From the NCBI GenBank assembly GCA_006937955.1, contig SSNP01000250.1, positions 210,236 to 274,235 on the forward strand: a DNA stretch of 64,000 nt, read 5' to 3'. Shown one piece after another: positions 57,601-64,000 of this stretch. The translations under genes were made by a program, and so were the position numbers. This DNA is from Pachypanchax playfairii (taxonomy: Eukaryota > Chordata > Actinopteri > Cyprinodontiformes > Aplocheilidae). Position 1 is the stretch's first letter. Each line of letters opens with the position of its first letter. Under the pieces are notes generated by a model. It was not told the origin of the DNA. It did no database searches and saw only the letters and a list, made by a program, of their open reading frames with translations.

Positions 57601-59148
57601 CCCCTCTCTGACTGACAGCTCATTGTTTCCAGGTTCAGCTGTGAAGTGGTACAGAACCAGAGCCTGCAACAGCACAAACACACACAACTCAGAGAACACC
57701 TTGACCATCCAACAGGTGCACCACAGGTCTCTGACTCTTAACTGGTCCTGGCAGCTTCCACCAGACTCCATTCAAATTCAATCATGTTTATTTATAAAGA
57801 TCCAGTTTATAACAAAATCATTTCAAAACACGTCACAGAAAAATCAACCAATTAATAATAAAACATGTTGTATTTAAGGAACCAGCTGATTGGGTTGAAT
57901 CCTCCATCCTGAGCAGCACGACTGGAGACAGTTACTTCCTGTTCTGGTTTTCCAGAGACAAACTGCAACATGACATGTCTTTTATTTTCTCATCTTTACG
58001 AGTTGGTGGACTGATCCCTGTTACGTTAATCAACAGATTAAAATAACTGAATTCCATCTTGTTTTAATAACTGAAGCCGACACAGAGAAAAAACTTATTT
58101 ATTTTTATTCTGCAATTTAATGAAGATCAGCTCCATTAAATCAGCTTGAAATGACATGATCAGCTTTTGTTTCACGAAGCATGAAATGTTTTTATGTTTA
58201 TATAGAAACATTTATATGTTTTGATATGAATATCTAGATAATGTTTAGTTGTGACTTTCACTTTGTTTAACTTCATGAAAAACCCTAAAAACATCATTTT
58301 CTTTAAATGTCAGACAGTGAGAAAGTATTTGGCTCCTGAACAAATATCTCTTCAAGCCCAGCTGGTCTAGTTGTTGTTGGTAGCAGCAGGTGATAACTGA
58401 TGACAGGTGTTGTCCATCTCTTCTTTACACAACAGTTTGTGGTTCTACAGTGTTCCAGATCTGTAGAAACGTCTCTCTGACCTTTTTAGACTGATAGAGG
58501 CTACCGACTTCATTTCATCTGTTCCTGAGTTGACAGCAACAACTTTTTCACACGGGGCAAGTTGGATTAGAGATTTACCTCTTAGTAACGAACCTCCTTT
58601 AAAAACTGCATCTTGTAATTTGACTACAGTTGGATTTGTTTGATGTTTTGAAACATTAAAGTGACGATCTGTAAAACCAGTAGAAACCTGAGGGGCCTAA
58701 TACTTTGTCTCAGCGCTGTAGGTGTAGTTTTTGTTGTAGATTGGTCAGACTCTGTCTTGTAGTCCTAAATGTTGAATAATAATGTCCCTCAGGACAGTTT
58801 GATCAAACTGAAATCAGAATCCCGTCAGCCAGGTTTACTGAACTCACCTGAGCTGGAGTGTTTTTGTTAAAACATCCGTTTAATTGGCCTGAATGGGACC
58901 GGAAGTGACTCAGTTATGCTGTAAACACTGGGACTCAGGTGTTTTTCAAACAGCTGAGCGTCATGTCACCACCCAGTCGCGTCCTACCTGTACCGGACAT
59001 GTCCATCAAACATCTGCACACGTCATTTACGTTCTCCTTCACGGCAGCTTCTGATTGGTAACTTTGTTTAAACTGTGTTTAACAGCTGATCTACAGGTGT
59101 GTTGTAGCCTGTGTACCTGGAAGCCGCTCCCACCTGACCCCGGTGCAT
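43523..59148 (-). CDS. snx9: Sorting nexin 9 family gene (SH3-PX-BAR), 17 coding exons
   Basis: SNX9 is a cytosolic membrane-remodelling protein of clathrin endocytosis. Its SH3 domain binds dynamin and WASP-type partners, its PX domain binds phosphoinositides, and its BAR domain dimerises and bends membrane. Here all 17 inferred exons keep phase and give about 532 residues (human SNX9 is 595). SH3 is about residues 6-60 (AEPGNNELSVREGEVVTI, then GLVPEGYLQ). The acidic linker is about 60-145 (EDDDGEWDDDWDD). PX is about 173-290 (GPVWLYPASPLDCVIADP, NHRYKHFDWLYERL, RMERLQAWMTRMCRHPV). BAR is about 325-532 (KSMDDGVRELLNVG, DLHFLLETNSEYKGLLG, EMNHFHSNRVYDYNRV). The many introns and these motifs favour SNX9 over SNX18 or SNX33. 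Exon 1 is tentative. Confidence 0.93.
43652..43743 (-). CDS. snx9: snx9 exon 16 (BAR)
   Basis: 92 bases, acceptor CTCCTCTAG, donor CAGCAG then GTAAGC. It encodes EMNHFHSNRVYDYNRVTQFY and LEQQVIFYQQ, nearly identical to the last BAR helix of SNX9. Confidence 0.95.
43820..43934 (-). CDS. snx9: snx9 exon 15 (BAR)
   Basis: 115 bases, acceptor GTTTAG, donor CAGG then GTAACG. It encodes AAVDKVKEADRLGSAGKLSS then SDRKCMNQRLSCMSYSLQ, matching the AIEKVKESDKL...MSYALQ region of SNX9. Confidence 0.92.
44810..45062 (+). mobile_element. tRNA-derived SINE in snx9 intron
   Basis: A-box-like GTAGCCTAGCGG, B-box-like GAGCTTGATCCC about 90 bases on, then the body GTATCCTTGGGCAAGATACT typical of fish SINEs, ending in an A-rich AATAAATAAAATAAAAT tail. 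Lies in the intron between snx9 exons 14 and 15. Confidence 0.75.
45210..45299 (-). CDS. snx9: snx9 exon 14 (BAR)
   Basis: 90 bases, phase 0, acceptor TGTTTTTCAG. It encodes PQKDLHFLLETNSEYKGLLG and CFPEIITIHK, an unmistakable match to SNX9. The donor AAG then GTTCTG is weak, but the frame and the homology both require a break here. Confidence 0.92.
45337..46030. repeat. Two tandem copies of a ~318-bp dispersed repeat flanked by (TG)n
   Basis: Each copy runs from (TG)n through GGGTTTGTATTTCTGACCTC, a block TAGGGTTAGGGGTTAGG and GGTCCCCATAAGGATACC to the next (TG)n. The copies differ at a few bases. The family looks like a common fish interspersed repeat. The second (TG)n ends at the exon 13 donor. 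Confidence 0.85.
46033..46109 (-). CDS. snx9: snx9 exon 13 (BAR)
   Basis: 77 bases, acceptor GGTTAAAG, donor CAACAG then GTAACA. It encodes GEETLTNALTATGQIYEEIA then QIVAQQ, matching the TEAGKTYEEIASLVAEQ region. The donor runs straight into a (CA)n tract. The preceding intron is 7.35 kb and contains a 5-kb minisatellite and a transposon. Confidence 0.92.
46150..46260. repeat. Dispersed TTTATTTAT-type repeat fragment
   Basis: TTCAAGTTTATTTATTTATG, then CTCCAGTTCATGACAAAG, similar to 57776-57870 in another snx9 intron. A degraded interspersed element. Confidence 0.45.
46329..51407. repeat. Minisatellite A, second array, in snx9 intron 12
   Basis: About 140 units of the same 36-bp family seen at 1-1349, with more TGGACAGG and GTAGACGG variants and occasional shortened units (GGACAGGATGTCCTG). 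On the snx9 strand each unit contains TTCCTGTCCACAG, a pyrimidine tract plus CAG. Confidence 0.97.
51625..52782 (+). mobile_element. 5'-truncated Tc1/mariner element
   Basis: The right end carries TACCTAATAAAGTGGCCGGT and then GAGTGTATA. No matching left terminus is seen between minisatellite A and the transposase, so the left end is lost. It encodes the transposase relic described separately. Inserted in snx9 intron 12, opposite strand to the gene. Confidence 0.85.
51714..52746 (+). pseudogene. Tc1/mariner transposase, one frameshift
   Basis: Starts MGNKGDLSDFERGMVVGARM. Has paired-type helix-turn-helix DNA-binding parts (LSISETADLLGFSRTTISRV). Catalytic residues: Asp in WSDES, Asp in FQQDNAPCH, Glu in LNPIEHLW. 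I count 36 residues between the last two, a DD36E spacing rather than DD34E. Near 52190 a small deletion shifts frame (WSDESDATFGW then stop; the other frame resumes RHSDGRVRIW). Otherwise nearly intact, so recently inactivated. Confidence 0.9.
52981..53229. repeat. 28-bp minisatellite, about 9 units
   Basis: Units of CAGCACAACTGTCTCAGTGT plus CCCATACC in snx9 intron 12. Alternating AACTG/AGCTG and CCCAG/ACAG variants. Confidence 0.95.
53262..53445. mobile_element. Small interspersed element next to snx9 exon 12
   Basis: Contains GGCCCTTGAGGGCCGCTATC, a stretch recalling CTACTCCAACACACCTG, and at the other end CTGGCCCTCCAGAACCAAGA. The two ends read as inverted GGCCCT.../...AGAACC halves of a common fish short element. 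Family not assigned. Confidence 0.5.
53461..53538 (-). CDS. snx9: snx9 exon 12 (BAR)
   Basis: 78 bases, acceptor CCAAGCCAG, donor TCCAG then GTGAGA. It encodes LPKEYERIGRAFKNLSTVFN then SSKYPG. A repeat-derived sequence ends about 15 bases past its donor. Confidence 0.92.
53806..53909 (-). CDS. snx9: snx9 exon 11 (BAR start)
   Basis: 104 bases, acceptor CTGTGTAG, donor TGGGC then GTCAGT. It encodes EQKCEQYSRFTKSMDDGVRE and LLNVGHAHWKRSTG, matching the first BAR helix of SNX9. Confidence 0.93.
54174..54277 (-). CDS. snx9: snx9 exon 10 (PX-BAR yoke)
   Basis: 104 bases, acceptor GTTTCAG, donor CTCAGGT then GTAAGT (perfect donor). It encodes EWKAGKRRAEKDETVGPMMF and SLIEPEATELDIAQ, matching EWKTGKRKAERDE of SNX9. 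Using the perfect donor instead of the GTGTAA two bases earlier is what keeps the frame. Confidence 0.92.
54360..54490 (-). CDS. snx9: snx9 exon 9 (PX end)
   Basis: 131 bases, acceptor GCTCCTAG, donor GAGAGG then GTAGGT. It encodes RFDEDFIRMRMERLQAWMTR and MCRHPVVSQSQVLQLFL, nearly identical to the last PX helices of SNX9. Confidence 0.95.
54718..54835 (-). CDS. snx9: snx9 exon 8 (PX core)
   Basis: 118 bases, acceptor CTTTACAG, donor ACAG then GTGAGA. It encodes TTNRPVNHRYKHFDWLYERL and LEKFGSLLTIPSLPDKQVTG. RYKHF is the PX phosphoinositide-binding Arg-Tyr motif and PSLPDKQ is the proline-rich PX loop. Confidence 0.95.
54866..55567. repeat. 24-bp minisatellite between PX exons of snx9
   Basis: Units of GGTACTATAGAGGTTACTAC plus AGAA/AGAG, with occasional AGTACTACAGA inserts. 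It fills nearly all of the intron between exons 7 and 8 and ends five bases from the exon 7 donor. Confidence 0.95.
55572..55697 (-). CDS. snx9: snx9 exon 7 (PX start)
   Basis: 126 bases, phase 0, acceptor GTCCAATCAG, donor CCCAAT then GTGAGC. It encodes MGEVGPVWLYPASPLDCVIA then DPKKESKLYGLKSFIEYQLT, a close match to the PX N-terminus of SNX9. Confidence 0.95.
55777..55861 (-). CDS. snx9: snx9 exon 6
   Basis: 85 bases, acceptor GTATCCACAG, donor CTAT then GTGAGT. It encodes FPFSKAPSPDVFLLARPTGS and RDRLPVY, the stretch between linker and PX (FPGFAKPG...YLLA in SNX9). Confidence 0.88.
55993..56911. mobile_element. ~0.9-kb non-autonomous DNA transposon in snx9 intron 5
   Basis: Inverted ends GGGCCATTCCACTGAATGG (left) and CCATTCAGTGGAATGACCC (right). 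Inside lies ATGGGAAGACCAAAAGTAAG, which looks like a start codon followed by a GTAAGT donor, possibly a relic of a transposase first exon. No target duplication is clear. Confidence 0.6.
57015..57168 (-). CDS. snx9: snx9 exon 5 (acidic linker)
   Basis: 154 bases, acceptor AGAAAAG, donor AACAA then GTAATC. It encodes AVEDDDGEWDDDWDDQSVSS and ends TVKISLN, matching the DDDDWDEDWD and MKIPLNK region of SNX9 that carries clathrin/AP2-contacting sequence in mammals. Confidence 0.88.
57233..57332 (-). CDS. snx9: snx9 exon 4 (linker)
   Basis: 100 bases, acceptor CATTTCAG, donor CCAG then GTAAAA. Gly-rich linker IGGGGGGDTGSGGVASFSNT and then EGWDSQANRQSYP. Low conservation is normal here. The frame is fixed by its neighbours. 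Confidence 0.8.
57436..57510 (-). CDS. snx9: snx9 exon 3 (SH3, second half)
   Basis: 75 bases, phase 0, acceptor CTATATAG, donor TACAG then GTAAGC. It encodes SVGGGWIAAQNSSGQTGLVP then EGYLQ, with the GGGW and GLVP motifs that close an SH3 ligand groove. Confidence 0.9.
57577..57663 (-). CDS. snx9: snx9 exon 2 (SH3, first half)
   Basis: Acceptor GTGCTGTTGCAG, donor CAG then GTACTC. 87 bases, phase 0. It encodes ALVLYHFTAEPGNNELSVRE then GEVVTIIDQ. The ALYDF-type start and AEPGNNEL are diagnostic of the SNX9-family SH3 domain. Confidence 0.93.
57664..59133. other. snx9: snx9 intron 1
   Basis: About 1.47 kb. Holds a TTTATTTAT-type dispersed fragment at 57776-57870. The rest is unassigned. Confidence 0.5.
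59134..59148 (-). CDS. snx9: Tentative snx9 coding exon 1
   Basis: ATG CAC CGG GGT CAG followed by GTGGGA gives five codons ending in phase 0, as exon 2 requires. Known SNX9 proteins have four residues (MATK) before the SH3 domain, so a tiny first coding exon is expected. The exon sits just inside the CpG-rich block. The ATG context is poor (C at -3) and no residue is conserved, so another start is possible. Confidence 0.4.
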
Positions 59149-59159
59149 CTGTGGCACTT

Positions 59160-59400
59160 TGTCGCACACACATTATCCCGCGACGTGTCGCGCGCGTGCG
59201 TTTGTATTCAGTAGTATTTAAAGGTAGAGCGTTCGTGCACAGGTTTTCGCGCGTTTCCGACTACTTCGCCGGATGTTTAAGCCCGAGCTCGCGCGGTACG
59301 TGTGCGCTCGCTGTTTTGTTAAATCCACTCTTTTCTCTACGGAGTTCTGCACGACCTGCCAGGTGGCACCAGGTGAACTGCTTCTGCGACCAGGTCCAGG
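59160..59400. promoter_or_regulatory. CpG-rich promoter block upstream of snx9
   Basis: Dense CpG (CGCGACGTGTCGCGCGCGTG, then further CGCG-containing stretches) in an otherwise CpG-poor window, directly upstream of the inferred snx9 start. A TATTTAAA at 59215-59222 (TTTAAATA on the minus strand) could be a weak TATA element. Confidence 0.55.
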
Positions 59401-59425
59401 TGAGCACGTACCTTCAGAACCATTA

Positions 59426-59433
59426 TGACGTCA
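59426..59433. promoter_or_regulatory. Consensus CRE (TGACGTCA)
   Basis: A perfect palindromic cAMP-response element about 280 bases upstream of the tentative snx9 ATG, at the edge of the CpG-rich block. CREB/ATF binding is inferred from the motif and its CpG-island setting. Confidence 0.5.
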
Positions 59434-59439
59434 GCGCAG

Positions 59440-60690
59440 CTAGATGTAACGTGCGTGTTGTTCCGGTCACAGATCCAGCCTGTTCACTCCCAGAACCTGC
59501 ATCGCTGCATCAAGGTGGACTGTACGCAGTGGGAGCTTCCTGTAAAGCATTTCACAATAAAAGCACGGAACAGGATCGACTACGATGGTACGTTCAGTAC
59601 GTCAACAGTACTGTTTGAGGTACACAGAAAATAAAACACCCTTTAAAACAACCTCAGTGACATTTCCCAGAAGACCGAGTCCGTCTCAAAACATCTGAAA
59701 ACAAAAAGGCAAAATTACGTTTAACATTTTATTTGAAAATCCACTTCCTTTAGAATGGGGCGTAAATAATATCATAGGCATAAACACATAGATGTCGCCC
59801 GACGCTTCATCTGTCAACATGGCCACGATCTCATATTTGGTCATTTAGATGAATAAAACAAAGATGAACGTCAGAGCGGTCTCACCATGTATTTTTTGAG
59901 GTTATAAAACCACATATTGTGAAGATGATCATACGATATTCTAAAACAAACAAACAATGAGATGATTTTTAAACTCCCTTTAAAACATAAACACAGTTGA
60001 TCCCTTCTCAATCATGGACTCTGCATTTTGCCACCATGGAACTAATTGATTCTGCAACCAACCACGAGTTTTAGGCCCTTACGCGGCATCCGCTGATTTT
60101 CAATTACTTTTTTTTTTGGTGGTTATTTTATTTTTGACAAACATGCAAAAGAATAAGAAATCAGGAAGTGGGTAATTAGTTTTTTCACACCACTGTACGT
60201 CTCTCAACATCATTTTCTATCACAGCCTGTTGCATTGTGGGTCAATCACTCTGTCTCATCTTGTCTCTGTCTCATGTCATTCTCTCTGGGCTTATGAAGG
60301 TTTAAAGGTACAGTATGTAAGAATTAGAAATCAGCCCCTCCCCTCTCCCCTCCCTGATGTTTCTGCTGGGTTGCCAGGTCCAGTGTTGATCCTGGTTTAG
60401 TTTCTCTTGTATTAGTTCAGTTTTTGGGAAGGATGTGGTGGTTTCTTAGGTTTACTACAAGTTACCTCAGGGCTGCTTTTTTTACTCTTTTACACCAGAG
60501 TGTTTCCCCTCATGCGCACTCACTCCCTGAAAAGTCAGCAAAACTCTGCTCCAGTGGGCCAAAAGATGACTTTATTCCTAAATGGCTATTTTTTAGAGTG
60601 TCATATATGATGTAAGGCAATTCAAGCTGCTTTAACACAATTCAGCCTGTTTTTCCATCCTGAGAGAAGACGTGCAGGCAGTAGGAGGAT
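59440..60690. other. Flank upstream of snx9
   Basis: No conserved exon found on either strand. A GGTACAGTATGTAAGAATTA stretch near 60308 recalls ends of fish MITEs but was not delimited. Confidence 0.4.
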
Positions 60691-61110
60691 AAATACATCA
60701 GTGTTGACCTGGACCACAGACTGAACAGGACACTCAACAGGGATGCTGTTTTAAGCAAAGAGAGAGCAGATTATTTCTTCAGAAGGCTTATTTCCTTCAA
60801 TGTGTGCAGCAAGATTTTGAAAATGTTTTATTAGTCTGTTTTTGATAGTGTAATAACATGTTCAGTTATTGTTTTTGTGTGGAGCATCAGAGAAAATGAT
60901 GTAAACAGGGGAAAGACAACAATAATCAGGACTCATTATTTTGTGGGGACTAATATGGACTCTTGAGAGACTATTGTCCAAAAAATGTTTGAACCAACAA
61001 ATAAAAATCATAATGGAAATTCATGGAAATCCTCCTCACAACACAGCATCTCAACAACAGAGTGTCTTCAGTCAGAGGCTTCTTCAGATCCACTGCTACT
61101 GGTGATTCTT
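60690..61110 (+). pseudogene. Rex1-like LINE C-terminal remnant
   Basis: Plus strand reads VDLDHRLNRTLNRDAVLSKE then RADYFFRRLISFNVCSKILK, a match in order to the region after the catalytic motifs of the same LINE type as at 1350-1875. A degraded ORF end follows (LTTQHLNNRVSSVRGFFRST). It ends about 130 bp before minisatellite F. Confidence 0.7.
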
Positions 61111-61240
61111 CCAAATATATTGTAGTAAAACATCAACATTTGTCTTTTCGCTGTGGCCACATCTTAACACTTAGAGACTTATTTTTTTTGTTAGAACATG
61201 TGAATGGCTGTAATTTGAATCAATTTAAAGCATATATATA

Positions 61241-64000
61241 TGCATTCCTCCTGTCAGTTTGCATGGCTGCAGGCCCCCTGTCGGTTTGCATGGCTGCATT
61301 CCTCATGTCAGTTTGCATGGCTGCATTCCTCCTGTCAGTTTGCATGGCTGCATTCCTCCTGTCAGTTTGCATGGCTGCAGGCCCCCTGTCGGTTTGCATG
61401 GTTGCATTCCTCCTGTAGGTTTGCATGGCTGCATTACTCCTGTCGGTTTGCATGGCTGCAGGCCCCCTGTCGGTTTGCATGGCTGCATTCCTCCTGTCAG
61501 TTTGCATGGCTGCATTCCTCATGTCAGTTTGCATGGCTGCATTCCTCATGTCAGTTTGCATGGCTGCATTCCTCCTGTCGATTTGCATGGCTGCATTCCT
61601 CCTGTAGGTTTGCATGGCTGCATTACTCCTGTCGGTTTGCATGGCTGCAAGCCCCCTGTCGATTTGCATGGCTGCATTCCTCCTGTCGGTTTGCATGGCT
61701 GCAGGCCCCCTGTCGGTTTGCATGGTGCATTCCTCCTGTCGGTTTGCATGGCTGCATTCCTCATGTCAGTTTGCATGGCTGCATTCCTCATGTCAGTTTG
61801 CATGGCTGCATTCCTCATGTCAGTTTGCATGGCTGCATTCCTCATGTCAGTTTGCATGGCTGCAGGCCCCCTGTCGATTTGCATGGCTGCATTCCTCCTG
61901 TAGGTTTGCATGGCTGCATTCCTCCTGTCGGTTTGCATGGCTGCATTCCTCCTGTAGGTTTGCATGGCTGCATTCCTCCTGTCGGTTTGCATGGCTGCAG
62001 GCCCCCTGTCGGTTTGCATGGCTGCATTCCTCCTGTAGGTTTGCATGGCTGCATTCCTCCTGTAGGTTTGCATGGCTGCATTCCTCATGTCAGTTTGCAT
62101 GGCTGCATTCCTCCTGTAGGTTTGCATGGCTGCATTCCTCATGTCAGTTTGCATGGCTGCATTCCTCCTGTCGGTTTGCATGGCTGCATTCCTCCTGTCG
62201 GTTTGCATGGCTGCATTCCTCCTGTCAGTTTGCATGGCTGCATTCCTCCTGTCGGTTTGCATGGCTGCATTCCTCCTGTCAGTTTGCATGGCTGCAGGCC
62301 CCCTGTCGGTTTGCATGGCTGCATTCCTCCTGTCGGTTTGCATGGCTGCAAGCCCCCTGTCGATTTGCATGGCTGCATTCCTCCTGTCGGTTTGCATGGC
62401 TGCATTCCTCCTGTCGGTTTGCATGGCTGCATTCCTCATGTCAGTTTGCATGGCTGCATTCCTCATGTCAGTTTGCATGGCTGCAGGCCCCCTGTCGGTT
62501 TGCATGGCTGCATTCCTCATGTCGGTTTGCATGGCTGCATTCCTCCTGTCGGTTTGCATGGCTGCATTCCTCCTGTCGGTTTGCATGGCTGCAGGCCCCC
62601 TGTTGGTTTGCATGGCTGCATTCCTCCTGTCGGTTTGCATGGCTGCATTCCTCCTGTCGGTTTGCATGGCTGCATGCCCCCTGTCGGTTTGCATGGCTGC
62701 ATTCCTCCTGTCGGTTTGCATGGCTGCATTCCTCATGTCAGTTTGCATGGCTGCATTCCTCATGTCAGTTTGCATGGCTGCATTCCTCCTGTCGGTTTGC
62801 ATGGCTGCATTCCTCCTGTCGGTTTGCATGGCTGCATTCCTCCTGTCGGTTTGCATGGCTGCATTCCTCCTGTCAGTTTGCATGGCTGCAGGCCCCCTGT
62901 CGGTTTGCATGGCTGCAGGCCCCCTGTCGGTTTGCATGGCTGCATTCCTCCTGTAGGTTTGCATGGCTGCATTCCTCCTGTCGATTTGCATGGCTGCATT
63001 CCTCCTGTCGGTTTGCATGGCTGCATTCCTCCTGTCGGTTTGCATGGCTGCATTCCTCATGTCAGTTTGCATGGCTGCATTCCTCCTGTCAGTTTGCATG
63101 GCTGCAGGCCCCCTGTCGGTTTGCATGGCTGCATTCCTCCTGTCGGTTTGCATGGCTGCATTCCTCATGTCAGTTTGCATGGCTGCATTCCTCATGTCAG
63201 TTTGCATGGCTGCATTCCTCATGTCAGTTTGCATGGCTGCATTCCTCATGTCGGTTTGCATGGCTGCATTCCTCCTGTCAGTTTGCATGGCTGCATTCCT
63301 CCTGTCGGTTTGCATGGCTGCATTCCTCCTGTCGGTTTGCATGGCTGCATTCCTCATGTCAGTTTGCATGGCTGCATTCCTCATGTCAGTTTGCATGGCT
63401 GCATTCCTCATGTCAGTTTGCATGGCTGCATTCCTCATGTCAGTTTGCATGGCTGCAGGCCCCCTGTCGGTTTGCATGGCTGCATTCCTCATGTCAGTTT
63501 GCATGGCTGCAGGCCCCCTGTCGGTTTGCATGGCTGCATTCCTCATGTCAGTTTGCATGGCTGCATTCCTCATGTCAGTTTGCATGGCTGCATTCCTCCT
63601 GTCGGTTTGCATGGCTGCATTCCTCATGTCAGTTTGCATGGCTGCAGGCCCCCTGTCGGTTTGCATGGCTGCATTCCTCATGTCAGTTTGCATGGCTGCA
63701 TTCCTCATGTCAGTTTGCATGGCTGCATTCCTCATGTCAGTTTGCATGGCTGCATTCCTCCTGTCAGTTTGCATGGCTGCATTCCTCCTGTCAGTTTGCA
63801 TGGCTGCAGGCCCCCTGTTGGTTTGCATGGCTGCATTCCTCCTGTCAGTTTGCATGGCTGCATTCCTCATGTCAGTTTGCATGGCTGCATTCCTCATGTC
63901 AGTTTGCATGGCTGCATTCCTCCTGTAGGTTTGCATGGCTGCATTCCTCCTGTCGGTTTGCATGGCTGCATTCCTCCTGTCGGTTTGCATGGCTGCATTC
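61241..64000. repeat. Minisatellite F, 27-bp unit, runs off the window
   Basis: About 102 units of GCATGGCTGCA plus one of three 16-base inserts (TTCCTCCTGTCRGTTT, TTCCTCATGTCAGTTT, GGCCCCCTGTCGGTTT). 27 bp is nine codons, so frames stay open on both strands (MAAFLLSVC on plus, MQTDRRNAA on minus). Some units read ATTTGCAT, an octamer motif. Confidence 0.97.

Noticed and set aside
58980..59020. Alternative snx9 first exon ending in GGTACAG then GTAGGA
   Set aside because: The donor context is good, but ATGs upstream of it give phase 1 or 2 while exon 2 needs phase 0.
59055..59618. 187-codon plus-strand frame over the CpG block as a divergent gene
   Set aside because: Composition-driven open frame across a CpG-rich promoter. 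No conserved domain, and the frame overlaps the snx9 first exon in antisense.
61220..64000. Long frames on both strands of the 27-bp array as a repeat protein
   Set aside because: The unit is a multiple of three and stop-poor, so frames stay open by default. No signal peptide, flanking exon or conserved start supports translation.

Overview
The window is vertebrate nuclear DNA, almost certainly from a teleost fish. It carries two intron-split genes with GT-AG junctions. It also holds fish-typical LINE remnants, Tc1/mariner elements, MITEs, a tRNA-derived SINE and very long minisatellites. There is no bacterial-style gene organisation, and no complete tRNA or rRNA gene. Tandem arrays of several unrelated families fill roughly 60% of the window (rough tally by eye).

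Both recognisable genes lie on the minus strand, head to tail. snx9 (sorting nexin 9 family) runs from about 59.15 kb down to a stop codon at 43.52 kb. All 17 inferred coding exons join in phase, giving about 532 residues with SH3, acidic linker, PX and BAR parts. Only its five-codon first exon is uncertain. mlph (melanophilin, the Rab27a-myosin Va adaptor of melanosomes; relative of MyRIP) runs from about 38.7 kb down to at least 12.85 kb. Its N-terminal Rab27-binding/zinc-finger half (37.4-32.4 kb) is separated from its C-terminal half (15.0-12.85 kb) by a 17.4-kb intron made almost wholly of two tandem arrays. Its last exons were not found. An MITF-type M-box (TCACATGA) lies beside its presumed 5' noncoding exon, which fits a pigment-cell gene.

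Layout: 1-1349, 36-bp minisatellite A; 1350-1875, LINE 3' part (minus); 2520-5090, L2-like LINE (plus) interrupted by a TTAA-flanked MITE; 5338-11885, minisatellite B; 11886-12020, LINE remnant (minus); 12850-15003, mlph 3' exons; 15010-31407, minisatellite C; 31408-32366, GAGGGAGC-type array D; 32388-33159, mlph exons; 33251-36225, 20-bp array E with a duplicated zinc-finger exon and a truncated Tc1 element; 36295-38.7 kb, mlph 5' exons; 38702-41333, ACTC array; 41.8-42.4 kb, LINE and MITE fragments; 43.5-59.15 kb, snx9, with minisatellite A again, a Tc1/mariner relic and smaller arrays in its introns; 59.16-59.47 kb, CpG-rich promoter with a consensus CRE; 60.7-61.1 kb, LINE remnant; 61241-64000, 27-bp minisatellite F.

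The very long open frames across the arrays follow from repeat units that lack stop codons. They are not giant proteins. The points most worth checking are: the near absence of AG on the sense strand of the 17-kb mlph intron; the apparent origin of minisatellite A from the 3' end of a LINE ORF; about 140 acceptor-like sites in the snx9 copy of that array; and the duplicated mlph zinc-finger exon, which looks like two haplotypes joined at a single N, one of them carrying a Tc1 insertion.
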